This document shows positions 38,842 to 48,493 of a DNA stretch of 64,000 bases, piece by piece (within the stretch, counting starts at the first letter, position 1; every line of letters begins with the position of its first letter). The translations under genes were made by a program, and so were the position numbers. Source of the stretch: Pseudomonas helvetica (lineage in GTDB: Bacteria; Pseudomonadota; Gammaproteobacteria; Pseudomonadales; Pseudomonadaceae); the NCBI RefSeq assembly GCF_039908645.1, contig NZ_CP150917.1, forward strand, positions 1,460,501-1,524,500. The letters are read 5' to 3'. The notes beneath the pieces are model-generated. The model ran no database searches. It was not told where the DNA came from and saw nothing but the letters and a program-made list of their open reading frames with translations.

Positions 38842-41688
38842 TTACCCCGCCACCAGCACCCGGATCGCTTCCAGTCGCAGTGCCGCTTTGTCGAGCATGG
38901 CCAGGCCTTGCTCGCGCTGCTGGCGCAGGGCAACCAGTTCGCTGTCGCGCACGGTCGGGTTGACCGCTTGCAGGGCGGTCAGGCGCGCCAGCTCTTCTTC
39001 GGTGTCGGCGGCCAGGCGGCGTTGCGCTTCGGCTACACGTTCGGCGTGGCGCGGAGTGATCTTCTCTTCACCGGCATTGATGCGCGGTGTCAGTTGATCA
39101 CGCTGGGCCTGGACGAACTTGTTGGCGCTGGCGCGAGGCACGCTTTCGAGCTGGTCGTTGAGGGTTTCGAACGAGACGCGGCCCGACAGGTCGTTGCCGT
39201 TGGCATCGAGCAGGCAGCGCAACGCCGCCGGCGGCAGGTAACGGCCCAGTTGCAGCGAGCGCGGGGCAACCACTTCGCTGACATAGAGCAGTTCCAGCAA
39301 CACGGTGCCAGGCTTGAGCGCCTTGTTCTTGATCAGCGCCACGGCGGTGTTGCCCATCGAACCGGACAGCACCAGGTCCATGCCGCCCTGAACCATCGGG
39401 TGCTCCCAGGTGATGAATTGCATGTCTTCGCGAGACAGCGCCTGGTTGCGGTCGTAGGTGATGGTCACGCCTTCGTCGTCACCCAGCGGGAAGCTGGCGT
39501 CGAGCATTTTTTCGCTCGGCTTGAGGATCAGCGCGTTTTCCGAATGGTCTTCGCTGTCGATGCCGAATGCGTCGAACAGGGTTTCCATGTAGATCGGCAG
39601 GGCGAACTGATCGTCTTGCTCAAGAATCGCCTCAACCAGCGCGTCACCTTCGCCAGCGCCACCGGAGTTGAGTTCCAGCAGGCGGTCACGGCCGCTGTGC
39701 AACTCGGCTTCGAGGTTTTCACGGGTGGTGCGGGCTTCGTCGATCAGCGCTTGCCACTCGCCGTCATCGGCATTTTCCAGCAGCGGCAGCAGGCGCGGGC
39801 CGAACTGATGCTGCAAGGCGTTGCCGGTCGGGCAGGTGTTGAGGAACGCATTCAGCGCTTCGTGATACCACTGGAACAGGCGCTCTTGCGGGCTGGTTTC
39901 CAGGTACGGCACGTGCAGTTCGATGACGTGCTTCTGACCGATCCGGTCGAGACGCCCGATCCGCTGTTCCAGCAGGTCCGGGTGCGATGGCAGGTCGAAC
40001 AGCACCAGGTGGTGGGAGAACTGGAAGTTGCGACCTTCACTGCCGATTTCCGAACAGATCAGTACCTGGGCACCGAATTCTTCGTCAGCGAAGTAAGCCG
40101 CCGCGCGGTCACGTTCGAGGATGTTCATGCCTTCGTGGAACACCGTGGCCGGAATGCCGGAACGTACGCGCAGGGCGTCTTCCAGGTCCATCGCGGTTTC
40201 GGCGTGGGCACAGATCACCAGCACTTTGGTGCGCTTGAGCATTTTCAGCTGGTCGATCAGCCATTCGACCCGTGGGTCGAAGCGCCACCAGCGTTGTTCT
40301 TCATCTATATCCGGCTGAGCCTGGAAGCTGACTTCCGGATACAGCTCGGCGTGTTCGCCCAGCGGCAGTTCGAGGTATTCGTCCGGGCACGGCAGCGGGT
40401 ACGGGTGCAGTTTGCGTTCCGGGAAGCCTTGTACCGCGGCGCGGGTGTTGCGGAACAGCACGCGGCCAGTGCCGTGGCGGTCCAGCAATTCGCGGACCAG
40501 ACGGGCGCTGGCCTCGGCGTCGCCAGCGTTGACGGCAGTCAGTAGCGCTTCGCCTTCGTCACCGAGGAAACCCTGGATGGTTTTGTGTGCGGCCGGGGAC
40601 AAGCGCCCCTGGTCCATCAGCTCCTGAACGGCTTCGGCCACCGGGCGATAGTTTTCGCTCTCGGCGCGGAAGGCTTTCAGGTCATGGAAACGGTTTGGAT
40701 CGAGCAGGCGCAGGCGCGCGAAGTGGCTGTCCTGACCCAATTGCTCCGGGGTCGCGGTCAGCAGCAGCACACCGGGGATGGTTTCCGCGAGTTGCTCGAC
40801 CAGCGAATACTCAGGGCTGACCTGATCTTCGTGCCACACCAGGTGGTGCGCTTCGTCGACCACCAGCAGGTCCCAGCCGGCAGCGAACAACGCGTCCTGG
40901 GCCTTTTCGTCGTCCACCAGCCATTCCAGAGCGACCAGTGCGAGCTGGGTGTCTTCAAACGGGTTGCCGGCATCGCTTTCGATGAAGCGTTCTTCGTCGA
41001 ACAGCGCGACTTGCAGGTTGAAACGACGGCGCATCTCCACCAGCCATTGGTGCTGGAGGTTTTCCGGTACCAGGATCAGCACGCGGTTGGCGCGGCCCGA
41101 GAGCAGTTGGCGATGGATCACCAGACCGGCTTCGATGGTTTTACCCAGACCTACTTCGTCCGCCAACAAAACCCGCGGCGCAATACGGTCAGCAACTTCA
41201 CGGGCGATGTGCAATTGGTGAGCGATCGGCTGCGCACGCACGCCACCCAGGCCCCAGAGCGAGGATTGCAACTGGCGGCTGGTATGTTCCAGGGTGTGGT
41301 AACGCAGAGAGAACCAGGCCAGTGGGTCGATCTGCCCGGCGAACAAACGGTCGCTGGCCAGACGGAACTGGATGAAGTTCGATAGTTGGGTCTCAGGCAG
41401 CGTCACCACTTCGTTCTGCGCGTTGAGCCCGTGATAGACCAGCAGGCCGTCGACGTCGTCGACTTCGCGCACGGTCATTTTCCAGCCTTCGAAGTGAGTG
41501 ATCATGTCACCCGGCGAAAACCTCACGCGAGTGAGGGGCGCATTCCGTAGCGCGTACTGGCGAGTGTCGCCAGTGGCCGGATAGAGCACGGTCAGCAAGC
41601 GACCGTCCTGTGCCAGAACGGTGCCTAGACCTAGCTCGGCTTCGCTGTCACTAATCCAGCGTTGCCCCGGTTGATACTGCTGCGCCAT
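38842..41688 (-). CDS. rapA: RNA polymerase-associated protein RapA
   Basis: 948 residues, close to E. coli RapA (968). Two N-terminal KOW/Tudor-like barrels (about 1-110), SNF2 core with Walker [18 protein letters not shown] box, [16 protein letters not shown] and the C-lobe [12 protein letters not shown] motif VI. Swi2/Snf2-type ATPase that binds core RNA polymerase and promotes its recycling. Single gene. Confidence 0.97.
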   Translation of the reverse strand: MAQQYQPGQRWISDSEAELGLGTVLAQDGRLLTVLYPATGDTRQYALRNAPLTRVRFSPGDMITHFEGWKMTVREVDDVDGLLVYHGLNAQNEVVTLPETQLSNFIQFRLASDRLFAGQIDPLAWFSLRYHTLEHTSRQLQSSLWGLGGVRAQPIAHQLHIAREVADRIAPRVLLADEVGLGKTIEAGLVIHRQLLSGRANRVLILVPENLQHQWLVEMRRRFNLQVALFDEERFIESDAGNPFEDTQLALVALEWLVDDEKAQDALFAAGWDLLVVDEAHHLVWHEDQVSPEYSLVEQLAETIPGVLLLTATPEQLGQDSHFARLRLLDPNRFHDLKAFRAESENYRPVAEAVQELMDQGRLSPAAHKTIQGFLGDEGEALLTAVNAGDAEASARLVRELLDRHGTGRVLFRNTRAAVQGFPERKLHPYPLPCPDEYLELPLGEHAELYPEVSFQAQPDIDEEQRWWRFDPRVEWLIDQLKMLKRTKVLVICAHAETAMDLEDALRVRSGIPATVFHEGMNILERDRAAAYFADEEFGAQVLICSEIGSEGRNFQFSHHLVLFDLPSHPDLLEQRIGRLDRIGQKHVIELHVPYLETSPQERLFQWYHEALNAFLNTCPTGNALQHQFGPRLLPLLENADDGEWQALIDEARTTRENLEAELHSGRDRLLELNSGGAGEGDALVEAILEQDDQFALPIYMETLFDAFGIDSEDHSENALILKPSEKMLDASFPLGDDEGVTITYDRNQALSREDMQFITWEHPMVQGGMDLVLSGSMGNTAVALIKNKALKPGTVLLELLYVSEVVAPRSLQLGRYLPPAALRCLLDANGNDLSGRVSFETLNDQLESVPRASANKFVQAQRDQLTPRINAGEEKITPRHAERVAEAQRRLAADTEEELARLTALQAVNPTVRDSELVALRQQREQGLAMLDKAALRLEAIRVLVAG

Positions 41689-41760
41689 GCTGCCTGACTC
41701 CCGCCTTGAAAAAGCCGACTATATTAACGGATGCGGGTCCCGAGGCCAAAGGGTTACTCG

Positions 41761-41790
41761 CGTAGGAGCGGCCGAAGGTTCGGGCCGCGT
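41761..41790. repeat. REP-like hairpin upstream of rapA
   Basis: gtaggagcggccgaaggttc with gcggccgaa/ttcgggccgc pairing (one bulge). It begins with the gtaggagc word of the REPs elsewhere in the window. Confidence 0.45.
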
Positions 41791-41867
41791 TGGCTCGCAA
41801 GTTTGCGACCGTTGGCTCAAGTCGCCGACTCAGCAGCCGACAGCCTGCTGTCAGGAGACTAATAACC

Positions 41868-42209
41868 ATGCTGCCACCGATGCTCCCCTTGAGTGCCGTG
41901 CCGATTACTTCCCAGCAGGATCCGATTCGCCAGCGGCCGGATATTCCGCCGGTGGTGCCGGTGGAGGCGAGCTCCAGCGAAAGTACGATCGACCTGCACA
42001 AGCGCCATGCCGAAGAGTCGGCGCAGTTGTTGCGCGAAGAGCAGCGGCGTCAGCAAGCGCGCGACAAGCGTCGCCGCGAAGCCGAAGAGGACCCTGAAGA
42101 GCACTTGGCTGTGCCGGGTGACGAGTTGAACGCCGACAATACGGTGCCCGTTGTCCCGCTGATAGACGATCAGCCGCGCCAGGGATTGTGGGTCGATGTC
42201 GAGGTCTGA
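41868..42209 (+). CDS. Hypothetical basic/acidic low-complexity protein
   Basis: 113 residues from the ATG at 41868 (CAGGAGA upstream). Pro/Val-rich N-terminus (LPPMLPLSAVPITSQQDP), a charged helical block LHKRHAEESAQLLREEQRRQ (about 50-75), and an acidic C-terminal end. Conserved Pseudomonas proteins of this appearance are sometimes labelled aspartate-semialdehyde dehydrogenase, which nothing in this sequence supports. Function unknown. Confidence 0.65.
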   Translation: MLPPMLPLSAVPITSQQDPIRQRPDIPPVVPVEASSSESTIDLHKRHAEESAQLLREEQRRQQARDKRRREAEEDPEEHLAVPGDELNADNTVPVVPLIDDQPRQGLWVDVEV

Positions 42210-42356
42210 CGCTTACTCACTTTTTGTTGCGCTGTGATGTTGCTGGCGACTGGTCAGCGCCGGCTATTGGCCGCATTATTGGCAAACCCTGAGCGGGCAG
42301 GGTGACAGTAGTCACTTTGCTACGCCTGTATTGACCTTGAAGATGTAAGCCACGCC

Positions 42357-42518
42357 ATGAGCCAAGATGACAAGCTGATTGACCTCAACACCGAGCGTGC
42401 CAAGCGCGTGCATGACCTTAATGAAAAGCGCCTGAACGAAGTGCGCCAGGCTTTCGAGCAGGCCATGCCTTTGGGTAAAGCGAAGAAAAAGCCGAAAAAC
42501 AAACCGAAAAAGCGTTGA
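42357..42518 (+). CDS. Small lysine-rich protein
   Basis: 53 residues, ATG at 42357. MSQDDKLIDLNTERAKRVHD is followed by a helix and ends in a Lys-rich run (KAKKKPKNKPKKR). Similar small proteins recur in Pseudomonas genomes. Coding is supported by the clean helix-like composition and placement in a short gene-dense tract; function unknown. Confidence 0.6.
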   Translation: MSQDDKLIDLNTERAKRVHDLNEKRLNEVRQAFEQAMPLGKAKKKPKNKPKKR

Positions 42519-42663
42519 TCCTCCCTGTTTCCATTGATGCAGGTCAGTTATTTCCCTTCCTTTTACGCCCGGTCTTGGGCGGCATTGATCCCGGTCAATT
42601 TTCTTCTGCGCCCGATTGGGTAACTTAGCCCCATCGCAACAGGGCAAGTGCAGGAGGCCAGTC

Positions 42664-42780
42664 ATGTTTTTCGATAATGTGGTGATTGCCGGAGTGCTGA
42701 CAGTTGGCCTCATGGTTCTGTTTTTTGCCGGGTTTGGATTTTTTATCTGGAAAGACGCACATAAGCGTAAAAAGCCTTAG
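42664..42780 (+). CDS. 38-residue single-span membrane peptide
   Basis: ATG at 42664 preceded by GCAGGAGGCC. MFFDNVVIAGVLTVGLMVLF is one membrane helix followed by a basic tail (KDAHKRKKP), a positive-inside topology. Its size and pattern resemble CcoQ-like or other small accessory membrane peptides. A UUCG-type terminator follows. Confidence 0.7.
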   Translation: MFFDNVVIAGVLTVGLMVLFFAGFGFFIWKDAHKRKKP

Positions 42781-42814
42781 GTCTTTCTGGAAGCACGAGC
42801 ACGCAAGGCATTTT

Positions 42815-42841
42815 GGGCGACTTCGGTCGCCCTTTTTTTTT
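42815..42841 (+). terminator. Rho-independent terminator with UUCG tetraloop
   Basis: gggcgac (42815-42821), loop ttcg, gtcgccc (42826-42832), then nine T. It ends the small membrane peptide transcript. Confidence 0.95.
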
Positions 42842-43382
42842 GCCTGCGGTTTTTTGTGGAGTCAGCGCTTGCAGGTGTACATATCCGTTGCTGCGGTAAC
42901 GGCCGCTTAGGGTTTCGCCCTTACGGCGCCTCACTTTTCCAAACGCCGGGGTGCCGGCCCAGCGAAAAGTAAGCAAAAGTCTTCGCCCCAAGCGTACGGC
43001 ACCTCGCCTAGGCTCGGCGTCCCCTTGCTCCGGTGTCCATCAGGGGGCATCGCCTACGGTCTGCTTCGCGACGACCTCCTCTCGATGTGTCCGGCTACGC
43101 CGTACGGCGCTACGCGCCCACCCCCTGATGAACACCTCCACTCGGCCTTCCGAAGGGGCGGGTGGATCAAGATCAACAGCCACAGCACGGCGGCCTGACA
43201 GCCGGCCTGAGTGGTTGGGGTGTGTGGGGTTTGAGATCGTTCCCCACGCTCTGCGTGGGAATGTCGCCCGGGACGCTCCGCGTCCCTTCACGGACATGGA
43301 AACGATCATCAAATTCTTGCAAATCCTGCAGGCACAAAAAAAGCGCGACCTCCAGGAGGGCGCGCCTTTTTTGTACGGCGTG
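42842..43382. repeat. Repeat-rich intergenic tract
   Basis: No believable gene. It contains short palindromes: ttccccacgc/gcgtgggaa (43240-43261) and gggacg/cgtccc (43270-43286), whose reading FPTLCVGM is the DUF1534-type translation found repeatedly in Pseudomonas genomes. The 42895-43150 part (gcgcctcacttttccaaacg, gaaaagtaagcaaaagtctt) is, from memory, another multi-copy intergenic sequence. The tract lies directly left of the IS element. Confidence 0.6.
43333..43374. terminator. Strong hairpin, likely the original pit terminator
   Basis: acaaaaaaagcgcgacctcc with the inverted aggagggcgcgccttttttgt: long GC stem flanked by A-run and T-run. It ends nine bases before the IS element. Read on the minus strand it would terminate pit if the IS were absent. 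Confidence 0.85.
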
Positions 43383-43435
43383 TGTCCCGTCCTGAATAAG
43401 GTTTACACCTTCTGATCTATTTTCAGGAGGGAATA

Positions 43436-43837
43436 ATGGAATCAGCAAAAAGGCGTAGTCAGCGAGACTACACGCTGACTTTTAAATTGTCGGTCGTCGA
43501 CCAGGTCGAAAAAGGCGAGCTGAGTTATAAAGAGGCTCAGGAGCGCTACGGGATTCAAGGCAAAACGACCGTTCTGACGTGGTTACGCAAGCACGGTCGG
43601 CAAGATTGGAGCCCAGGCACATACATTGGCTCGCCGAGGATGGGGTCTATGCCCGACAAAAACCGACCATTAACGCCAGAGCAACGCATCAAAGAGCTTG
43701 AAGAGCAGCTAGCTCTGTCCAATCAGAAAGCGCAGTTTTTCGAAGCTGTCGTGGATGTCTTGAAGAATGACTACGGCCTTTCTGTCATAAAAAAGCGTCC
43801 CGGCAAGTCCTCGCGCAAAAGCGAGTCCAAAACCTGA
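43436..43837 (+). CDS. IS3-family transposase OrfA
   Basis: 133 residues with AGGAGGG upstream. Helix-turn-helix of the HTH_Tnp_1 type (LTFKLSVVDQVEKGELSYKE, ERYGIQGKTTVLTWLRKHG) and a leucine-rich coiled coil (PEQRIKELEEQLALSNQKAQ). It binds the inverted repeats and, with OrfB, forms the full transposase after frameshifting at A AAA AAG (43789-43795). Confidence 0.93.
   Translation: MESAKRRSQRDYTLTFKLSVVDQVEKGELSYKEAQERYGIQGKTTVLTWLRKHGRQDWSPGTYIGSPRMGSMPDKNRPLTPEQRIKELEEQLALSNQKAQFFEAVVDVLKNDYGLSVIKKRPGKSSRKSESKT
43789..43795 (+). promoter_or_regulatory. Programmed -1 frameshift heptamer
   Basis: A-AAA-AAG lies in exactly the phase needed in OrfA (ATA AAA AAG). After a -1 slip the frame stays open from 43795 straight into OrfB without a stop codon. 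Confidence 0.85.
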
Positions 43838-43860
43838 GTATCAGCAGGGCTTGCCAGTTC

Positions 43861-44661
43861 ATGGGGATAAGCCGACAGGCTTACTACAAACGCAATCGCG
43901 CCGATGCTGCTCGTCTCGTTCTGGACCAGAAAGTTGCCGACTTCGTTCAGCAAAAGCGTCAGCGGCAGCCGCGCTTGGGCACCCGAAAGCTGCATTACTT
44001 GCTGCATTGCCAGCCTCAACTTGAGCTGCAAGTGGGTCGAGATCGGCTGTTTTCGATTCTGCGCGAAAGGCGTTTATTGGTGGTCCGCAAGCGGGCCTAT
44101 CACAAAACGACCGACAGCCATCATCGCTTTCGACGCCATCCGAACCTGCTCAAGCCCGGTCCTGATCAGGTTGTTGCAAGCGGCCCGGAACAAGTCTGGG
44201 TGGCGGACATCACCTATTTGCCAACTCAGGAAGGCGTGGCCTATCTAAGCCTTGTGACGGATGCTTTTTCGCGAAAGATCGTGGGCTATCACGTCCATGA
44301 AAGCCTGCACGCCGAGTCGGTAGCGCATGCGCTGCGCCGGGCGGTGAAACGCCGTCGAACGGAGCAGTCGCTGGTCCACCACTCGGATAGAGGCAGCCAG
44401 TATTGCTCGGGAATGTACCAGGAACTGCACGCGAAACACGGCATCCGGTGTTCTATGACGGACGGCTATGACTGCTACCAAAATGCATTGGCAGAGCGGG
44501 TCAACGGGATATTAAAGACAGAGCTTATGCTCCAGCGACCGCAGGATTTGACGCAGGCGAAGAAGATGGTGAGTGAGTCGGTATCGATCTATAACGGCGA
44601 GCGACCGCACTTGTCTTTGAAATACAAAACGCCCGATGCGGTGCATCGGGCGTTGAAGTGA
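43861..44661 (+). CDS. IS3-family transposase OrfB (DDE integrase domain)
   Basis: 266 residues counted from the first ATG; the working product is the OrfAB fusion from 43436. HTH_21 domain, then rve core with DDE residues in WVADITYLPT, HHSDRGSQY and ALAERVNGILKTE, all present. The C-terminus (YNGERPHLSLKYKTPDAVH) is complete. In phase -1 relative to OrfA. Confidence 0.95.
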   Translation: MGISRQAYYKRNRADAARLVLDQKVADFVQQKRQRQPRLGTRKLHYLLHCQPQLELQVGRDRLFSILRERRLLVVRKRAYHKTTDSHHRFRRHPNLLKPGPDQVVASGPEQVWVADITYLPTQEGVAYLSLVTDAFSRKIVGYHVHESLHAESVAHALRRAVKRRRTEQSLVHHSDRGSQYCSGMYQELHAKHGIRCSMTDGYDCYQNALAERVNGILKTELMLQRPQDLTQAKKMVSESVSIYNGERPHLSLKYKTPDAVHRALK

Positions 44662-44700
44662 AACAGGTGTAAACCTATTTCAGGACTAGACAGCGGTAGA

Positions 44701-46176
44701 TCAGCTGCCGAGTGCCTTCGATGCCAGCCAGAACAGGCCGGCCGACAGGGCCACCGTTGCTGGCAGGGTCAGGACCCAGGCCAGCAGGATGGTTTTCACG
44801 GTGCCGCCTTGCAGGCCGCTTTTGTTGGCGATCATGGTCCCGGCCACACCCGAAGACAGCACGTGGGTGGTCGATACCGGCAGGCTGAAGATGTTCGCCA
44901 GGCCGATCATGCCCGCCGTGGTGATTTGTGCCGACATGCCTTGAGCGTAAGTCATGCCTTGCTTGCCGATTTTCTCGCCGATGGTCAGTACCACGCGTTT
45001 CCAGCCAACCATCGTACCCAGGCCGAGTGCCAGGGCGACCGCCAGAATCACCCAGAACGGGGCATATTCGGTGGTGGTGGTCAGGTCTTTGCGCAGTTTG
45101 TCCAGGTCAGCCTTTTCGCGGGCATCGAGGCCAGGCAACTTGCCGACCTTTTTCGCCGTATCGTCCAGGCAGAGCAGGTAGCGACGCACTTCAATGCGGC
45201 TTTCTTGCGACAGCGAGTGGTAGTCCGCTACACCCTTGAGCGTGCCGAGCAGGGCGGTGATGGTCGGTTCGGTCTGTTGCGGGTTGCAGCGGAATTTCTC
45301 CGGCAAATCGCCATCCAGGCTTTTGCCCAAGGCCAGGAACTCGCCCAGGGTATCGGCATTACGCTTATAGAACTGGCTCAGGTGCAGGGTCGCATCGCGA
45401 GTCCGCTCGATCTGGTAGGTGGTGCTGCTCAGGTCGAGTACGAACTGGGCCGGCACGATACCGATCAATACCAGCATGATCAGGCCGATGCCTTTCTGGC
45501 CATCGTTGGAGCCGTGAACAAAGCTGACAGCCATTGCCGAGATCACCAGAACCAGGCGGTTCCAGAACGGCGGGTGTTTCTTGTCGTCAAGTTTGCGGCG
45601 TTGGTCCGGTGTCTTGTGCATCTTGGACAGGGGACGCCACCATTTCAGGCCAACCAGCACCAGCGCGGCTACCAGGAAACCGGCTAATGGCGAGAACACC
45701 AGCGAGGCGCCGATATCGATCGCTTTCTGCCAGTTGACACCGTCAGCCAATGGAATGTCGTTGATCAGGGCGTTCGCCAGACCCACACCGAGGATCGAAC
45801 CGATCAAGGTATGGGAGCTTGAGGCCGGGATACCGAAGTACCAGGTCCCCAGGTTCCAGGTGATGGCCGCAGCGAGCAACGAGAACACCATCGCCAACCC
45901 GTGGCCGGTATTCACATTGATCAGCAGTTCCACCGGCAACAGGTGGACGATGGCATACGCCACGCCAACGCCGCCCAGCAATACGCCGAGGAAATTGAAC
46001 ACACCGGAAAAGAACACTGCCAGATGAGGCGGCATGGCTTTGGTGTAGATAACAGTGGCAACCGCGTTAGCGGTGTCATGAAAGCCGTTGATGAACTCGA
46101 AGGCGAGGACAAAGGCCAGGGCGAGCAAGAGGCTCACAAGCACCCAAGCATCCAGTCCGCTGAATAAATCGATCAT
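44701..46176 (-). CDS. pitA: Inorganic phosphate transporter, Pit family
   Basis: 491 residues, about 10 membrane helices in two repeats. The Pit signatures FEFINGFHDTANAVATVIYT and SFVHGSNDGQKGIGLIML are present, separated from the last helices by a large soluble loop (about 235-370). Low-affinity, proton-coupled uptake of metal-phosphate. The stop codon is eight bases from the right end of the IS, which has separated the gene from the hairpin at 43333-43374. Confidence 0.93.
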   Translation of the reverse strand: MIDLFSGLDAWVLVSLLLALAFVLAFEFINGFHDTANAVATVIYTKAMPPHLAVFFSGVFNFLGVLLGGVGVAYAIVHLLPVELLINVNTGHGLAMVFSLLAAAITWNLGTWYFGIPASSSHTLIGSILGVGLANALINDIPLADGVNWQKAIDIGASLVFSPLAGFLVAALVLVGLKWWRPLSKMHKTPDQRRKLDDKKHPPFWNRLVLVISAMAVSFVHGSNDGQKGIGLIMLVLIGIVPAQFVLDLSSTTYQIERTRDATLHLSQFYKRNADTLGEFLALGKSLDGDLPEKFRCNPQQTEPTITALLGTLKGVADYHSLSQESRIEVRRYLLCLDDTAKKVGKLPGLDAREKADLDKLRKDLTTTTEYAPFWVILAVALALGLGTMVGWKRVVLTIGEKIGKQGMTYAQGMSAQITTAGMIGLANIFSLPVSTTHVLSSGVAGTMIANKSGLQGGTVKTILLAWVLTLPATVALSAGLFWLASKALGS

Positions 46177-46552
46177 GAAGGTTTTCTGACCCGGTCATAA
46201 GGGGGCGCGATTATGCCAGAAAACCCTGCTAATCAATGCACTTGCTGCTCATCGGTTACATTCTTCAACGAATTAGTGTGTAACAAGGCCCTAAGTCCCA
46301 GCGTTGCCGTAGGTTTTTCAAGCCTTTGATTTCATTGGGTGTTGTGGCGCACGCCAGCATTTCAGCGACTTCGATGGGAGGCCGAACGGGGTGTGTGAAA
46401 TATCTGTAAGGAGGGCCAGCCAAGCGCCAATAACCTCATCCGGTAGGAGTGAGGTGGCAATCGCCGGCTTTTAGCAGGCGCGATATGGGACGCCATTTCA
46501 TTCAGCGTGTAGCTGAAGGTGACGCAGGCCCTGAAAACTCAAACCTTCGCGA
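46177..46552. other. Upstream region of pit, no gene seen
   Basis: 376 bases. No open frame with a ribosome site, no convincing Pho box or RNA gene recognised. It should contain the pit promoter. Confidence 0.5.
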
Positions 46553-46753
46553 TTATGGCTCTTCGGCTTTGAGTTCCTTTTCCATCTTCTGCAGTTCCTG
46601 GGTAAAGGCCTGATCGAGGATGCTGGCGCGTTTACGCCAAGGTTTGCGTTCCGGGTCGGGCTGAGCGGCGTAGGTGGTGACTTCCCCGCCGTAAACTTCC
46701 TTGTAACGTTGTTCCTGGCGCTCAAGTTCCGCGCGCAGTTCTTCTTTCGTCAC
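46553..46753 (-). CDS. Small conserved hypothetical protein
   Basis: 66 residues from a GTG at 46753 preceded by AGGTAA. An ATG further out (46801) would add 16 unlikely residues. Charged helical protein: [20 protein letters not shown], then [20 protein letters not shown]. Resembles a short Pseudomonas family of unknown function. No partner. Confidence 0.62.
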   Translation of the reverse strand: MTKEELRAELERQEQRYKEVYGGEVTTYAAQPDPERKPWRKRASILDQAFTQELQKMEKELKAEEP

Positions 46754-47464
46754 AGTGTTACCTAATTGAGTTGAGATAAATTCTGGTGATACGCACTGCA
46801 TTCGTTGTGTCGGTCACACGCCTCTCAAGCAGAGTGTCCGGGAAGACACCCATTGCGAAAGCGTTGTGCTTGACAGCTTCCTTCGTGCAGGCGGCCACGG
46901 CACCAGAGTAGAACCACTGACGTAGCATCAGTTTCTTTGTTTTTTGCAAACGCATGGGTCGGGCATTCGAAATGAGCGTCAGGCGTTTGCCAGCAGGAAG
47001 CAGGGTTGAAACCTCGCGCTGCCTGAGTGATTGGATCCCGTAGTTGCCAACAAGCACGGTCATCACTGAGTTGCATTATAGCGACCGATTGGCAGAACAC
47101 TATCTCGAATAACTTAAAAGTGCTTCGTTCTGTGAATTTGTGTTGTTACCCGCAAGTCGTGTGTGCAGTGCACTTTGGGGCAACGTCTTTAACAAGCCCA
47201 TTTCCTGGCGCCATTAAGTCGTACAAGTTGAGTGGATTAGAACGTGGTTGTTATTCAGTGTCAGCTAAAGTGTCAAAATCTGTAATGAACGGTTCCCGGT
47301 CTTATCGGAAAATGTACCGCAGGCCTTATGCCATTGGGTCGTGCGTCGGTTGATTGCGATTATCGATTAATGGTTCGATAATCGCCCAACCTTGGCTGCC
47401 GATGCTTGTACACAAGCTCCGGAGCAGCTTGTAATAGCTATCGAACTCTGGGGAATGACCTGAA
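46754..47464. other. Long intergenic stretch upstream of pcaR
   Basis: 711 bases of lower G+C. Minus-strand frames at 46758-47066 and 46825-47100 are open but unsupported. The only clear structure is the PcaR-type inverted repeat at 47356-47385. Confidence 0.5.
47356..47385. promoter_or_regulatory. Putative PcaR operator upstream of pcaR
   Basis: gcgattatcga and tcgataatcgc are perfect 11-base inverted arms around an 8-base spacer. The right arm with its flanks (gttcgataatcgccc) matches, as I recall it, the PcaR box GTTCGATAATCGCAC known from P. putida. About 80 bases before the start codon, consistent with autoregulation. Confidence 0.75.
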
Positions 47465-48307
47465 ATGAACGATCAATTGCGCAATTCCTTTGCTTCAGTG
47501 GCGCCGCCGATCGTTGCTTCGCCGGCCAAGCGGATTCAGGCATTCACTGGCGATCCGGACTTCATGACTTCCCTGGCCCGCGGCCTGGCGGTGGTGCAAG
47601 CCTTCCAGGAGCGCAAGCGGCATCTGACCATCGCGCAAATCAGCCACCGTACGGAAATACCCCGCGCTGCCGTACGCCGTTGCCTGCATACGCTGATCAA
47701 GCTCGGCTACGCAACCACCGATGGCCGAACCTATTCGCTGCTGCCCAAAGTCCTGACCCTTGGCCATGCCTATCTGTCCTCGACGCCGCTGGCGGTATCG
47801 GCCCAGCCTTATCTGGACCGCATGAGCGAACAACTGCACGAGGCGTGCAACATGGCCACGCTGGAGGGGGATGACATCTTGTATATCGCCCGTTCGGCCA
47901 CGACCCAGCGTTTGATCTCGGTCGATCTGTCGGTGGGCGGGCGTTTGCCGGCTTACTGCACCTCCATGGGGCGGATTCTTCTGGCCGCGCTGGACGATGC
48001 ATCGCTGCACGATTACCTCGAACATGCCGAATTGCAGGCCAAGACCAGCCGCACCCTGCATACGCGCGAGTCATTGCTTGAATGTCTTCAGGAAGTTCGG
48101 CAGCAAGGCTGGTGCATTGTCGATCAGGAACTCGAGCAAGGCCTGCGCTCGATTGCCGTTCCGGTGTACGACGCTTCCGGTCAGGTGCTGGCTGCGCTGA
48201 ATGTCAGTACACACGCTGGACGGGTCAGTCGCAATGAACTGGAGCAGCGCTTTTTGCCCGGGTTGTTGAGTGCCAGCCGTGAGTTGAGTGCCCAGCTGTT
48301 TGCGTAA
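47465..48307 (+). CDS. pcaR: IclR-family regulator PcaR
   Basis: 280 residues. N-terminal winged helix-turn-helix (FMTSLARGLAVVQAFQER, IAQISHRTEIPRAAVRRCLHT) and an IclR effector domain (CNMATLEGDDILYIARSATT; C-terminal VPVYDASGQVLAALNVS). PcaR of Pseudomonas activates pca genes in response to beta-ketoadipate. Position at the head of the pca cluster supports the name. Confidence 0.93.
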   Translation: MNDQLRNSFASVAPPIVASPAKRIQAFTGDPDFMTSLARGLAVVQAFQERKRHLTIAQISHRTEIPRAAVRRCLHTLIKLGYATTDGRTYSLLPKVLTLGHAYLSSTPLAVSAQPYLDRMSEQLHEACNMATLEGDDILYIARSATTQRLISVDLSVGGRLPAYCTSMGRILLAALDDASLHDYLEHAELQAKTSRTLHTRESLLECLQEVRQQGWCIVDQELEQGLRSIAVPVYDASGQVLAALNVSTHAGRVSRNELEQRFLPGLLSASRELSAQLFA

Positions 48308-48493
48308 GCTGTTCGGTAAACGCACAGAGTCGCGTTTGGCGAATTGACGCTGTTTCCCTTGCCTCATTAATGTCGCGGCAGCGTCATCCGCTGCTGTTGG
48401 CCACTGCTCCTGGCACCGGAAGACGACCGAATAATAATGAAGAGGCGATTGCCTGCGCGTATTCGCCTGCGCTTCTTGCCTGGGATAAAAATA

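Larger units (their letters stand above)
43383..44692 (+). mobile_element. IS3-family insertion sequence, complete (1310 bp)
   Basis: Terminal inverted repeats of 28 bases at 43383-43410 and 44665-44692 agree at 24 positions and start TG/end CA (left end tgtcccgtcctgaataaggt; right end, reverse complement, tgtctagtcctgaaataggt). Two overlapping-phase ORFs encode the transposase with a -1 frameshift signal. Flanking bases gtg and gcg are not identical, so no clean target duplication is seen. It looks intact and possibly active. Confidence 0.95.

Noticed and set aside
38734..40545. A 603-codon open frame antisense to rapA
   Set aside because: Shadow of rapA, which has all SNF2 motifs.
42951..43415. 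A 154-codon frame across the repeat tract
   Set aside because: Made of short palindromic repeats; no start signal; DUF1534-type reading is considered spurious.
43380..44695. Target-site duplication around the IS
   Set aside because: The three bases on either side are gtg and gcg, so a clean duplication cannot be claimed.
46758..47066. A 102-codon minus-strand frame upstream of pcaR
   Set aside because: No ribosome site, no recognised family, overlaps another open frame; recorded only as unexplained intergenic sequence.
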